A DNA stretch of 64,000 nucleotides from Heterohyrax brucei (taxonomy: Eukaryota; Chordata; Mammalia; Hyracoidea; Procaviidae): NCBI GenBank assembly GCA_028571685.1, contig CM053162.1, positions 69,676,351-69,740,350 of the forward strand, written 5' to 3'. The translations under genes were made by a program, and so were the position numbers. Shown in pieces: positions 54,687-64,000 of this stretch. Below the pieces are notes generated by a model, which was not told where the DNA came from, ran no database searches, and was given only the letters and a program-made list of their open reading frames with translations. Every line of letters starts with the position of its first letter. The stretch's first letter is position 1.

Positions 54687-54832
54687 AACTCTAGGGGCAC
54701 AGTAGTCATGCTAACCAAAAAGTCAGCAATTCAGATCTCCCAGTCACTCCTAGGAAACCCTATTGGGCAGCTCTACTCTGTCCCATAAAATCACTATGAG
54801 CTGAAACAGAGTCTATGGCACAGAGTTTACTG
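54687..54832 (+). mobile_element. AfroSINE, diverged
   Basis: ACTCTAGGGGCACAGTAGTC, GTCAGCAATTCAGATCTCCC, CACTCCTAGGAAACCCTATT and CACTATGAGCTGAAACAGAG. The head has lost part of the A box region. Confidence 0.85.
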
Positions 54833-54839
54833 AATATGC

Positions 54840-55940
54840 TAGATCAGGAGAAATGGCTTAAATAGCCAATTTTGACTTGTAGATTTTACATTATGAAATA
54901 AAATCACTGACTACAATGTATGCTCACTGTGTTTTATTTGCCCAAGTTGAATTCCAATCTTATATAGACTCAATTTATACCATGTGAAATATTCACAATA
55001 TTTTAAAATGTTTAGAAACCTCTGTCACTTCAAGAAACTTTTAAATAAAAGGAGTTACCCAATTTTTCTGATATTATTCTGATGTATTTCCTCTACTATT
55101 AGCCCTCTCTAATCAGTTTAACCTTCTCTCATTTCGCAATAATACATACTAGTTTCTTTTTTCAAGTGTTCTAAAGGAAAGAAAGGTGCTAGCACACTTG
55201 TGACTTTCGGATGTCTAAAGTTCACGCTTCATGCATACCTCCAGACTTTGAGGAAAGATCTTGAAGTTGTGCTAAGTTAAATGTCTTCTGTTCGGAAGCC
55301 TTTGTGCCTTAATTAACTAATTAAGTATTCTGTAATGCTATGAAAGAGATAAAATTAGGCTTCTATACCTGTCTTAATACCCACTGATGTTCTGACACAC
55401 TTCTAGCTGCTTCTAGGTACTCCTAAGGCCCCATTATTTAAAATATGTTCATCATGTTAAGGTACTGGAATACTGAATCAATAAAAATGCATAGATTTTT
55501 CCAAAAATTTATTTAAAAACTGATAAAATTCTAAGTTACATCTCAAAAATATAGCTCTAAGAATAAAAAAGCAAGAACCACCAATAAAACTAAAAATAAA
55601 ATTCATAATGGTGTTGGTATGAGCACTTACGATCACAAATCTAAAAGCAGTGTGCACTTGGTAACCAAACAGACAGATCAATGAGATGCCAAGAAAGTAC
55701 AGAAAAAAATCCATGTGTACATTACAGTTTTATGGCTCTGTAGATTATTAACCAGCTTTGAATCTTACTCTGACATCTTATTCCAGCATTATCTAGTCAA
55801 TCTCCTATCATCCTTTGAATCAATCCACTAGTCTGTTGGTTCCCTCCATAACGAGTTAAAGAAATCTTTTTGAATGATCTCACTACAAATGTGGAAATAA
55901 GAGTCTTCTTTTTAACTTTGAAAACCCTATATTGCCAGAA
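54840..55940. other. Unassigned, SINE-free stretch
   Basis: AT-rich, no repeat identified. A palindrome-like run TTAATTAACTAATTAAG lies near 55309-55325 (homeodomain-type TAAT sites by motif only). No coding support. Confidence 0.3.
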
Positions 55941-56103
55941 AGTATGTTTGAAGAGCAGTGGGGAAGTTCAGTGGGAGGTTCAAGAGGAGAAGTAGCAGAA
56001 TATGAAGTCAAAGACTTACCAGAGGGGGATGGGGGCAGATTGTGAAGGACTTTGTTGGCTTTTAAAAGACTTGCACTTTTACTTTGAGGGAAGGGGTAAA
56101 AAA

Positions 56104-56198
56104 CAACCCAAAATCTATTGCCATTGAGTCAACTCCAACTCATAGTGACCTTGTAGGACAGAGTTCAACTGCTCCATAAATTTGCAAGGAGTAGCCGC
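56104..56198 (-). mobile_element. AfroSINE, 5'-truncated
   Basis: Antisense. CTATTGCCATTGAGTCAACT, CATAGTGACCTTGTAGGACA and GCTCCATAAATTTGCAAGGA; the tRNA-like head is absent. Confidence 0.85.
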
Positions 56199-56212
56199 AG
56201 AGAGGGCATACC

Positions 56213-56366
56213 CACCCAGTGCCATCGAGTCAGATCCAACCCATGGCGACCCTAGAGGCCAGAGTAGAGCTGCCCTGTAGAGTATTCAAGGAGTGCCTGG
56301 TGGATTTGAACTGCCAACCTTTTGGTTAGCAGTGGTAGCACTTAACCCACTACACCACCAGGCATA
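56213..56366 (-). mobile_element. AfroSINE, 'CCTCTAGG' subgroup
   Basis: Antisense. AGTGCCATCGAGTCAGATCC, GGCGACCCTAGAGGCCAGAG, CAAGGAGTGCCTGGTGGATT, GTTAGCAGTGGTAGCAC and CACTACACCACCAGGC. Well preserved; 15 bp from the previous copy in the same orientation. Confidence 0.93.
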
Positions 56367-56397
56367 TGCCATGGAAAAGTACTGAGCAGAGGAACAC

Positions 56398-56471
56398 TAA
56401 GATATGGCTTAGGTTTTACAGACTAAGGTTTATTTTTACAGAATAGTCTGTAAAACCTAAGCCGTATCTTA
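56398..56471. repeat. 28-bp near-perfect inverted repeat
   Basis: Left arm 56398-56425 (TAAGATATGGCTTAGGTTTT plus ACAGACTA) and right arm 56444-56471 (TAGTCTGTAAAACCTAAGCC plus GTATCTTA) are complementary except for one position, with an 18-bp spacer. The left arm belongs to the ancient repeat at 55950-56430; the right arm is its inverted copy. Confidence 0.95.
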
Positions 56472-56479
56472 CACAAACT

Positions 56480-56690
56480 AAAAAAACTAAAAAAAGAAGC
56501 ATGGCATCTTGATTACATACAAATGAAAGTCGTCTGTAAAACCAAAATGCCATAAATGATGTTTAAAGAGCAATTTTAAAAAATCTTGAAGAAAATATTG
56601 GCATAAATGTGACAAAAGATTAATACTACTTAGTCAAATTAAGAGCTAATTTTGTGAAAGTATTTGGATAGGTGCCTGAGATCCCAAGAA
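56480..56690 (+). mobile_element. Old L1 ORF2 3' fragment
   Basis: CATGGCATCTTGATTACATA, GAAAGTCGTCTGTAAAACCA, CTTGAAGAAAATATTGGCAT and TTAAGAGCTAATTTTGTG resemble the C-terminal part of old L1 ORF2 sequences. Diverged. Confidence 0.4.
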
Positions 56691-56805
56691 CTGAAAGATT
56701 ACTCTGTCATCTTTTTTCCCTTCCATGTCTTCCAGCGATATTCAAAGGGATATTAACAGGCATGATGCAAACAGAGGGATTACGTGTGTTTGCAGAGTTT
56801 GGCTT

Positions 56806-57053
56806 AACGCTTCGACTCTGCGATTGTCATTGAAACAGGATATCACATGTCGCAGAAGTCAGAATGGTTCCAGGATAATGAAGATGCATGGAGTGCATTT
56901 GAATTTGACCAGCCAGGAAGCCAGCTGACCCTGGATAAATCCAGAAGAGCATCAGCTGATCTAGATCTAGAAACAACGAAAAGGTGCATCTATTTTAAGC
57001 ATCCAACAGTTTGCAGTTTTTCTTTTTATACAGCTATACTCAATCAAGTGTGA
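56806..57053 (+). other. Unassigned 82-codon open frame, exon-like
   Basis: An open frame following a stop at 56803-56805. The peptide contains FDSAIVIETGYHMSQKSEWF then QDNEDAWSAFEFDQPGSQLT and ends in a Lys/Arg-rich segment with DLDLETTKR. It is not low-complexity and does not match any transposon protein I know. A pyrimidine-rich stretch ending CTTCCAG precedes it at about 56709-56735, and AAAAGGTGCATC near 56980 could be a weak splice donor. The first part after CTTCCAG has stops in this frame. Could be a decayed exon, pseudogene or chance. Confidence 0.15.
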
Positions 57054-57529
57054 CCACCACATACACAAAGGGCATCCAAGCTTGAAATGAAAGACCAATA
57101 GACTTGTCTCTCCCCAAATCTCCTTCAGGTACAGCCCCCAGTCTCATGGGTGTAAAAACATGGGAGAAGAGAAAGGAGCAAGCTCCAGAGACCAGGACTG
57201 GGGCGGAGGCTTTTCTATCTGTAGCTCTGGCCCAATAAATTTCCATTGGCGATGATATTCATTAACACTTACTTAGGACTTGCCACGTGCTGGGAGCTGC
57301 TTTCCGACGCTAACGTTGGAATCATGAGAACCGACTCCAAAGCCCCAGCCCCAGGAGAAAACTTAGCTCTCACTTATTAGTCTCACCACTTTGGTGAGCA
57401 TGACCTCATCTATGAACCGGTGATGGTAAATGACAGCTCCCGTCTCACGTGACTGGGGGGAGCAGTCAGTGCGTTAACACACAGAAGACCCAGAGGACAG
57501 CAGCAGCCACTCACTGTTACTACTGCTCG

Positions 57530-57640
57530 TCCAAACTTGTTTAACACTCGCAACAACCACAGGAGGTTGGTGTAGCTTCCGTCTCCCAAGCCTGCTTCCG
57601 TCAGAAAGGTGAGACAGCAGAGGGATTGAAAGCAAGGATT
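57530..57640 (-). mobile_element. MIR, antisense
   Basis: GTTTAACACTCGCAACAACC, CAGGAGGTTGGTGTAGCTTC and GAAAGGTGAGACAGCAGAGG follow the antisense MIR order. A further piece, GGACTTGCCACGTGCTGGGA at 57273, may be the 3' end of the same or another MIR. Confidence 0.5.
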
Positions 57641-57660
57641 TCAGCACCAATTTTTATCGC

Positions 57661-57760
57661 TTATTGGACTGTAATATTTTGCAAAATACTTAAACTGTGC
57701 CTCGTGATTTTTGTTTTATTCATAAAATTGGTATAATAATAATGCTTCCACTTGGGAATA
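57661..57760 (+). mobile_element. MIR, sense
   Basis: GCAAAATACTTAAACTGTGC, CTCGTGATTTTTGTTTTATT and CATAAAATTGGTATAATAAT match the MIR core in order ('GCAAGTTACTTAACCTCTCTGTGCCTCAGTTTCC ... GTAAAATGGGGATAATAAT'). Confidence 0.55.
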
Positions 57761-57876
57761 ACAAATATTTGTATATTAAGGGGCAGCTGGGTGGGGGGGT
57801 TGCTGGCAACAATGGAAAAGCCCTTAAACGAATACCAATCCCACTCCCTACTTAATATACAGTATATATAAATATA

Positions 57877-57994
57877 CAGTTCAAATCCACCAGCTGCTGC
57901 TTGGAAAGCCTGTGGAACAGTTCTTCTCTCTCCATAGGATCGATGTAAATTGGCAACAACTTGATAGCACCAAGTTTAGTTTGTTTGGGTTTAT
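57877..57994 (+). mobile_element. AfroSINE, 5'-truncated
   Basis: Begins at CAGTTCAAATCCACCAGCTG, with GCTTGGAAAGCCTGTGGAAC, tail GATGTAAATTGGCAACAACT and GTTTAGTTTGTTTGGGTTT. Head missing; preceded by an ATATATA run. Confidence 0.87.
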
Positions 57995-58373
57995 ATGTAC
58001 CTATGTATACACACACGATATCCCCTGCAGACAAAATTGTAACAGAAACATACCAACGGAAAAATAGGTAAATGCCATGCTCTGGCAATTGATGGAAGGA
58101 GAAAAATATTTACCAGTAGACCTTTAAGAAGTTTATATTCAACATGAATTTCAAAATGCAATTGAAAACAAAATAGCACTTTGTGATCACAAATTTGGAA
58201 CAGATTTTAAAAGTGACCTTAATAGTGGAAAATTCTCCTACAGGGACTACTGTGGCCTAGGTCCATAGAGACGTGCTGCAGAAACTTCTCTTGTGTAGAC
58301 TATTGTGATCTAAGTCTGCAGACACACACTGGGAACTTGCCTTGCACAAAGGTTATTGCAGTTTTACTCCCGC

Positions 58374-58557
58374 CTCCCCCGCCGGTGACACAGCGGTGAA
58401 GTGCCACAGCGGTGAAGTGCCACAGCTGCCAACCAAGGGGTCTGCAGGGCAAAGCAGCCAGGCGCTCCGTGGAAACTCTACGGGGCAGTTCTACTCTGAC
58501 CTCTACGGTTGCTATGAGTCAGAACTCACTTGATGGCACCGGACAACAACAACATTC
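58374..58557 (+). mobile_element. AfroSINE with a 16-bp head duplication and RTE-like end
   Basis: The head contains ACAGCGGTGAAGTGCC twice in tandem (16-bp unit). GCTCCGTGGAAACTCTACGG, CTCTGACCTCTACGGTTGCT and tail CTATGAGTCAGAACTCACTT follow, ending GGCACCGGACAACAACAAC, close to the RTE terminus (GGCACCTAACAAC). Confidence 0.9.
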
Positions 58558-58599
58558 CTAGTGAGTAAAACTCAAACAACCTTTGGGCAAGGCAAGTTT

Positions 58600-59072
58600 A
58601 AATATGGATCTACAGACTTAGATCATAATAGTAAAAAATAAAATAAACTAAATTGTCAATAGATGAGTGAATAGACACACAGTGGTATAGTTATACAAAA
58701 GAAGAACACTTAACAATAAAAGACTAAACTAATATATACCACAATCTGGGCAAAGCTCAAAAACATGTTGAGTGAAAGAAGCCAGAAGGAAATATCCATA
58801 TTATATAAATTCATTTCCACAGCGTTCAGTGTAGGCACATATAAATTATGCCAACAAAAGTGAAAACAGTGTCTGTCTCCGGTAGGGAGGAGGGTGGCTG
58901 AGGGAGCCGGGGAGAGGGAAACAGCTAGGCAGGACAGCAAGAGAACTTTCTGAAGTGTCGGCATCACCTGGATATTTTTGGTTTCACAGGTGTACACATG
59001 CATCAAAACTCTGAACTGTACACTTAAACTTTGAATATTTTATTGCATATAAACTTACTTCATTAAAAAAAA
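58600..59072 (+). mobile_element. Old L1 3' end
   Basis: AATAGATGAGTGAATAGACA, CACAATCTGGGCAAAGCTCA, GTTGAGTGAAAGAAGCCAGA, CTCTGAACTGTACACTTAAA and CATATAAACTTACTTCATTA with an A-run tail are the known order of L1M 3' ends. Non-coding. Confidence 0.6.
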
Positions 59073-59074
59073 TG

Positions 59075-59954
59075 GGGGGACAGATCAAAGAGCGTGATTC
59101 TTAGAGTTGTACAACCTGACACAACAATTTCAAATCTGGAAGCACACCCTAAGTATTAAGAGCTGTATACACTAACCGTTGCTGAGGTTAAACAAGCTGA
59201 CATTGAAGTTCTCTGCATTAGGAAGCTGTTCAGTTAAGCCGAGAAACTTGAAAATGCCCTTTGCTCCTCTCTTGACATGCATTCTACAACATCTTAAAGC
59301 AGGTTAACTCAAACGACAAAATAGTGGCCTAAAAGGTTTCGGTTTGCTTGCTTTCTGCCTAATTGCGTCAGTGTATTTCTGTTATTCCTCTGAGAACTTC
59401 TTTGCTTCCTAAGGGACTTTCAGGCTCTTTGACAGAACACAGACATTTTAGAATATGTAAATGTAACCTAGAATCTTTCAAAGTAAAATGTCCAAATCAA
59501 CTTAAGAGTGGATGGTTGGAAATGTTTGGAGTTTGACTTAGAGTTTGTATCAACAAACAGGTTGGTATCTAGAAAGAAACAGTACCAAAATTTGTCAGAA
59601 TTAACACTAGGGGAAGAAGGCATTTCTGTGACTTCCATTAACCTGACACTTCATATGGTCCCTTGGGCAAGCTTTGCTCTGACTTACGTTCCCATGAGTG
59701 TCTATTTTTTCTCTTCCCACTTCTTGTTGGTTATGTAGGATTCAAAGGCAATGATACAAAGGGAGAAAGATGTTGGATAGAGAAATGTGTTCAAAAATAT
59801 TTATTTCTTCATAGTTTACAGTACTTAAAAAATCTAAAGAAGCCTAAGTATCCAGAAATAGTGTGCTGCTTTTCTTAATATTTGTACATCTATGAAATTA
59901 AACACTGTGGAAATACACACTTGGGAAACAAATCCAGGTGATTACCATCAGTAA
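59075..59954. other. Unassigned sequence
   Basis: No repeat family recognised. Overlapping frames of 71-76 codons at 59508-59878 have no family resemblance. Confidence 0.35.
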
Positions 59955-59955
59955 T

Positions 59956-60421
59956 GTGCATTAGTCATCTGTAGCTGCTGTAACAAATTATCCCAAACTC
60001 CTTGATTTAGAAGAACAGAAACGTATCTACCCAGCTGAGGAAGCCAGAAGCCTGCCATCAGTCTCAGTGCACTGAAATCAGTAAGCTGGTAGTTTACCGG
60101 AAGGCTCTGGGAACGATTACATCCTTTGCCTTCTCAAGTTTCCGGTGGCCATCAGCATTCCAGTTTCAAGGGCAGCATCTCAAGTCTCTCTCTGCTCTGA
60201 CTTTATGTGCCCTTCTCTATGTTTCTCTTTTTCTGCTGCTTCTCTTTTATAAGGACATTTGCAATTGCATTTAGGGTTTGTCAGATAATCCAGGATCATC
60301 TCGGTATTATACGATTTAAACTTAATCACATCTACAAAGACTTTGCTATACAAGGTAATGTTTACATACCCCAGTGATTAGGATCTGATATCTTCTGCGG
60401 ATTACCATTCAGCCTATTATG
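59956..60421 (-). mobile_element. MLT1-like LTR, antisense
   Basis: CATTAGTCATCTGTAGCTGC, TTATAAGGACATTTGCAATT, CATCTACAAAGACTTTGCTA, CAAGGTAATGTTTACATACC and ACCATTCAGCCTATTATGA are the complements of MLT1 landmarks in reverse order. No internal domain. Confidence 0.65.
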
Positions 60422-60424
60422 AAC

Positions 60425-61330
60425 TGCAGCCCACTTCCTGGTCCCCAAAGGCCCAAACCCACCCTATATGCAAAAAATGCATGCACCATATTCCTGCATC
60501 CCAAGTGTGTTAACTAATACATTACCATATCAATTCAAGACCAAATGTCATTTAATATCATCCTGTCTGAAGTCCCAGATCTCATCATCTAAATCAGGTT
60601 TCAATGAGATTCTGGGTATAATCCATCCTGGGAAAAAATCCTTCTCCATCTGTGGACTTGAGAAACATCTTTAAATAAAATTAAAGTAGGAAACAGTGTA
60701 CAATAACAAACAGAATATACTTGGGGATGAGGCAAGGATATATAGAAATTTTCAGGTGGAGGTTGCTGGAGAAGGCATTCTGGGAGGGAAGAAAAATATG
60801 TGCAAAGGTCCAAAGTGTGATGCCTTAGGAGAACTGGAAGAAGCCCAGTGTGACTCAGGTATGTTTAGACTGGAGATGGGCACTAGGCGAAGCAGAACAT
60901 AGCCTGGAGTCTGCTCACTCAGAGACTTTCAATATGAGTTAATGAGCTAAAGAGTAAAAGTTTAAGATGACAGTTAAATCTTGAGTAGCTGGAAGGCAGG
61001 AAATACAATTAAATGAGATGAGAAAAACTGGACAAGACAGTTTCTAGAGAAGAGATTTCCCAAGTGTTCAACTGAGATACCAAGTTAAACAATGAGTTAT
61101 AGAAGGAAGACTCTAGGCAAAAGAGGGGCTGGAAATGTAAATGATCTAGGAGATTATAGTAGGACTGAAAATCATCTCAGGGACTTCAAACATAGCCTCT
61201 CGACCCCAGGATACATGACAGAATAGGGAGAATACTTTCAACACAATCGAAAGCAGCTACCTCTTCTTCACCAAGGGTTAAAACCTGAGCTCAAATGGGC
61301 TACTTTTTCTTTACACACCTGATATTTTTT
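60425..61330. other. Unassigned sequence, possibly an old repeat
   Basis: About 60740-60910 (GGCATTCTGGGAGGGAAGAA, GTGCAAAGGTCCAAAGTGTG, GAGAACTGGAAGAAGCCCAG) resembles the same unnamed mammalian repeat seen at 55950-56430 ('GCAAGTGCAAAGGCCCTGAGG'). The rest is unassigned. Confidence 0.3.
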
Positions 61331-61333
61331 GCT

Positions 61334-61490
61334 TGGAAACCCTGGTGGCATAGTAGTTGAGCATCTGGCTTCTCACCACAAGGCTGGAGTTCAAATCTTC
61401 CAGGCACTCCTTGGAAACTATGGGGCAGTTCTCTCTATAGGGTTGCTATGCATCAGAATGAACTCAACAGCGGTGGGTATTTTTGCTGCC
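61334..61490 (+). mobile_element. AfroSINE
   Basis: Head TTGGAAACCCTGGTGGCATA, GGCTGGAGTTCAAATCTTCC, CACTCCTTGGAAACTATGGG and tail GCTATGCATCAGAATGAACT. An open frame to 61730 runs out of it and is not a gene. Confidence 0.93.
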
Positions 61491-61491
61491 C

Positions 61492-62230
61492 AAACAGATT
61501 TCTGTGAATCAGTAAAAATGAGGACATTTCACAGAAGTGGTTCAGAACTACCACCTAGGCGTCTTAGCTCTGTGGAGCTTAGCTCTCCTGTCACGGCTTG
61601 GGTCTCAATTGGAGGCAGTACCTTAAGGGAACATGACCAGGTGACCGCCGCTTTCCCGACAGCCTTCCCGCATGAGGACATGCAGCCAGTGCTGTATTAT
61701 CCAACATCTACATACGAAGTATTAGAATAAACTAGGAAAATCTGGTAAATGTAAAGGATTTCATTGTCCAATTGATTTAATCCATTTTTTTCACTTCAGT
61801 CTTCTACTGTAATAAAACCTATCCAGTTATATAACCATCCATCAGAGAGTGACAAGCCTCAAAGACTTCAACATTCAAAGAATAAAACGAAAAGCATCAT
61901 CTACGTTCCCAAGAATGAATAAGTACAAATAGCTTTAAAAACTGAACCCATTTACTTTACACACATAATTTTAAGTGATGTATATTTATTAGCAAAAAAA
62001 GTACAGCTTTCAAGCTCTTGATATGTTTCAAAATATTGCTATTTTGAAAATGTGATGGGCTTAAACAAGTTAACTATGGAAAATACTAGCAATTCTTCAA
62101 ACAATATCTGTAGAAGTATTTTTTCAGACAGGGTACAATTTACCCCTTCAGTTTTAAATAGGCAAGAAAAATCTGGGGAAAAAGAATTGGTTTTTAAAAA
62201 TTTTCACTTAAGAGTTTTATAATTTTAGTT
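61492..62230. other. Unassigned sequence
   Basis: AT-rich, nothing recognised. Confidence 0.35.

Positions 62231-62233
<3 letters not shown>

Positions 62234-62262
<29 letters not shown>
62234..62262. repeat. (AC)14 microsatellite
   Basis: An uninterrupted run of AC dinucleotides, likely polymorphic. Confidence 0.95.
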
Positions 62263-62266
<4 letters not shown>

Positions 62267-62290
62267 TATATAAAATGTCAAAAAAAAAAA

Positions 62291-62427
62291 GACATCCCAT
62301 CGAGTTGATTCTCACTTATTGCAACCATACATGACAGAGCATAACTGCCTCACAGAGTTTGTACGGAGCTGCTAGTAGATTTGAACTGCCAACCTTTTGG
62401 TTAGTAGTCAAGTTCTCAACCACTGTG
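62291..62427 (-). mobile_element. AfroSINE, head incomplete
   Basis: Antisense. CATCCCATCGAGTTGATTCT, GACAGAGCATAACTGCCTCA, GTACGGAGCTGCTAGTAGAT and CAACCTTTTGGTTAGTAGTC; ends at CAACCACTGTGG. Confidence 0.9.
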
Positions 62428-62429
62428 GT

Positions 62430-63440
62430 TGGAATGTGCATGTTTGTGTGTGTGTACTTACACAGTGAGAGAGAGACCATTTCCCGTGAATTTTAGTAAT
62501 CTATATTTCATCTGTTTCTTCAAGATGTCTTATAAAAAGAGCAAAAAAATGGCTAAGCTTGATTTATCTAATGCTTTCCTTCTATCTCACAATACTTGTA
62601 TTTTTATCTCTCTCTTCTCTCAATTAATTTTGCCTGGAACTTACCTATGTCACAGATTTTTTCAAAGAACTGGACCATTTACTTAAGAGAATTAGGATTT
62701 TGTTACATTTGTGTCTATTAATCTCTTCCTACATATTTATAATTACCCATGCCTTCCATTGATTTATTTTTTCTTTCTAGTTTTTTGGAGATGAAGTCTT
62801 AGGTCGTTTTCTTATGTTTTATCATTTATGATTAAGCATTTGAAACTATGAATTTTCTTTTTAGTGCAAGTTAGTTTATAAAAAGACTACATATTTTCAT
62901 CACAATTGCTTTCTAAATAACTGATGATGGCGCTTCTTATTTCTCTAGTGATCTGAGCATTTAGAAGACCTCGACAGTCAAAGCAACATTTTTTTATTAA
63001 TTATTTTATTGTAAGTTTCCAATATATTGCATTTCTCAGAGGTTTTGAAATGAACATCACTTTAGAAGCATATCTGATGGTGGATATGGAAGATGAACAG
63101 CTACAATCTAATTAAAACAATTTAAGGGATGGTAAATGCTTAGCAGTTTCATGTTTAATAACAGAGTGAGTCCATCACATGGGACATCCTCATTACAGAC
63201 TTAAATGGCTTAACATTCCAGCTGTTCATTCAGTCATAAATAGGAAAGCAGTGCCAGTGGGTTATATCACTAAATGAAAACGACTAACGCACAAATAAAG
63301 TCAGAGGACACCAATACACTATGGAGAAAACCAAGGATGCTCACTGCTGTCCCAACAATGATGATATAAATGTATTACGAGACAAATGATGTGGCTGCAT
63401 CAGAGCCCACGTGCTTGGTCCCCACCACACACCCCAAACC
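62430..63440. other. Unassigned AT-rich sequence
   Basis: No coding region or named repeat; the 85-codon frame at 62429-62686 is unsupported. Confidence 0.35.
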
Positions 63441-63441
63441 A

Positions 63442-63596
63442 AAAAACCCCACAGCCATCGAGCTGATTTCTGATTCATAACATAACATGGGACACAGCAG
63501 AACTTCCCGACAGTGTTCCAAGGAGCATGTGGCGGATCCCCACTGCTGACCTCTTGGTTAGCAGACATAGCACTTCACCACCACCCGGGCTGCCTT
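63442..63596 (-). mobile_element. AfroSINE
   Basis: Antisense. CACAGCCATCGAGCTGATTT, GGGACACAGCAGAACTTCCC, GTGTTCCAAGGAGCATGTGG, CTTGGTTAGCAGACATAGCA and CACCACCCGGGCTGCC. Confidence 0.9.
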
Positions 63597-63597
63597 G

Positions 63598-64000
63598 CTA
63601 CACACAGCTCTACCCACAGCACTACACACAACTCACTTAAATTTCACCTTCTCCTACATGACAGCCATTGTTATCCTCTACAAGTGGTATGAAAACCTTA
63701 AACAAGTACAGTCAATGCCCATCAGTTAGAACATCTGGACACTGAAATGTAGGGAGAAATGAAAAGACCTTGGGTTTTCCAATTCAAAAGAATAAATGCC
63801 TAACAATATCCTACATAGGCCAATTCTAATAATACTCTAATAAGGTTAAATATAAGGCTAGGGCTTTCATTATACTAAATGTCTCTTACTGTGGATTCCA
63901 ACATTTCCTCACTTCCCCCATCACTTAGATTAATTATATTGTCAAGAATGCTGGTGCTAAAGCAGTACCGTGATGTGTCTCATTAGAAGACATCCTAGTC
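63598..64000. other. Unassigned sequence to the window end
   Basis: No gene or repeat recognised. Confidence 0.35.

Larger units (their letters stand above)
55950..56430 (+). repeat. Ancient interspersed repeat, split by two SINEs
   Basis: GAAGGACTTTGTTGGCTTTT and CTTGCACTTTTACTTTGAGG before the SINEs, then CTGAGCAGAGGAACACTAAG and GGCTTAGGTTTTACAG after, form one known mammalian repeat pattern ('GGACTTTGGCTTTTACTCTGAG ... GAGCAGAGGAGTGACATGAT'). I recognise the pattern but not its family name. Confidence 0.4.

Noticed and set aside
61329..61730. 133-codon frame
   Set aside because: Starts inside an AfroSINE and runs into unassigned sequence; no family resemblance.
1..64000. A new multi-gene biological system (operon, defence island, gene cluster)
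   Set aside because: There are no intact adjacent genes. The window's structure is explained by retrotransposons, DNA-transposon relics, LTRs and simple repeats.

Overview
This window looks like nuclear DNA from an afrotherian placental mammal, most likely an elephant or another paenungulate. The main evidence is about 47 copies of a tRNA-derived SINE of the AfroSINE type, together with its RTE-class (BovB-like) LINE partner, placental L1 elements, MaLR-type LTRs and MIR relics. The organism call rests on recognising these repeat families by eye; no database search was run. I find no intact protein-coding gene, no host gene that I recognise, no RNA gene and no CRISPR array. Nearly every long open frame belongs to a LINE, a microsatellite or a repeat overlap. 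The window therefore reads as intergenic or deep intronic sequence whose content is layered transposon insertion.

Layout. 1-5.8 kb: two minus-strand RTE LINEs (one nearly full length at 365-3510, one 5'-truncated at 4690-5769) with AfroSINEs between them. 6-19 kb: AfroSINEs in both orientations, a MaLR-like LTR at 6669-7081, decayed L1 pieces, a second LTR family (11937-12506) inserted in an old L1, one clear MIR, and a mariner-derived foldback element at 18560-18926. 19.5-25 kb: old L1 ORF2 broken by SINEs, a 5'-truncated RTE (about 21230-22912), more old L1, and a second mariner foldback element with a transposase remnant (24508-24970). 25.1-31.2 kb: a full-length but dead L1 with recognisable target-site duplications. 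32.4-34.6 kb: a 5'-truncated minus-strand L1 of the same lineage with a much longer 3' UTR. 35-37 kb: MLT1-like LTRs and a SINE-in-SINE nest. 37.7-40.9 kb: a complete RTE whose 5' half is inverted, the signature of twin priming. 41-64 kb: dense AfroSINEs, often in same-orientation pairs, an antisense copy of the second LTR family (43632-44166), several microsatellites, old L1 3' ends, MIRs, an MLT1 and stretches of sequence I cannot assign.

How the parts relate. The AfroSINE 3' end and the RTE 3' end share the same terminal sequence, which supports the RTE enzyme as the SINE's mobilising machinery. All RTE and L1 copies here carry stops and frameshifts, so none is expected to be active. The most notable observations are the twin-primed RTE, SINE insertions reduced to just the terminal 21-72 bp (two with clear target-site duplications), mariner elements with very long inverted arms, a 28-bp near-perfect inverted repeat at 56398-56471, the long/short 3' UTR difference between the two L1s, and an unassigned 82-codon exon-like open frame near 56.8-57.05 kb.
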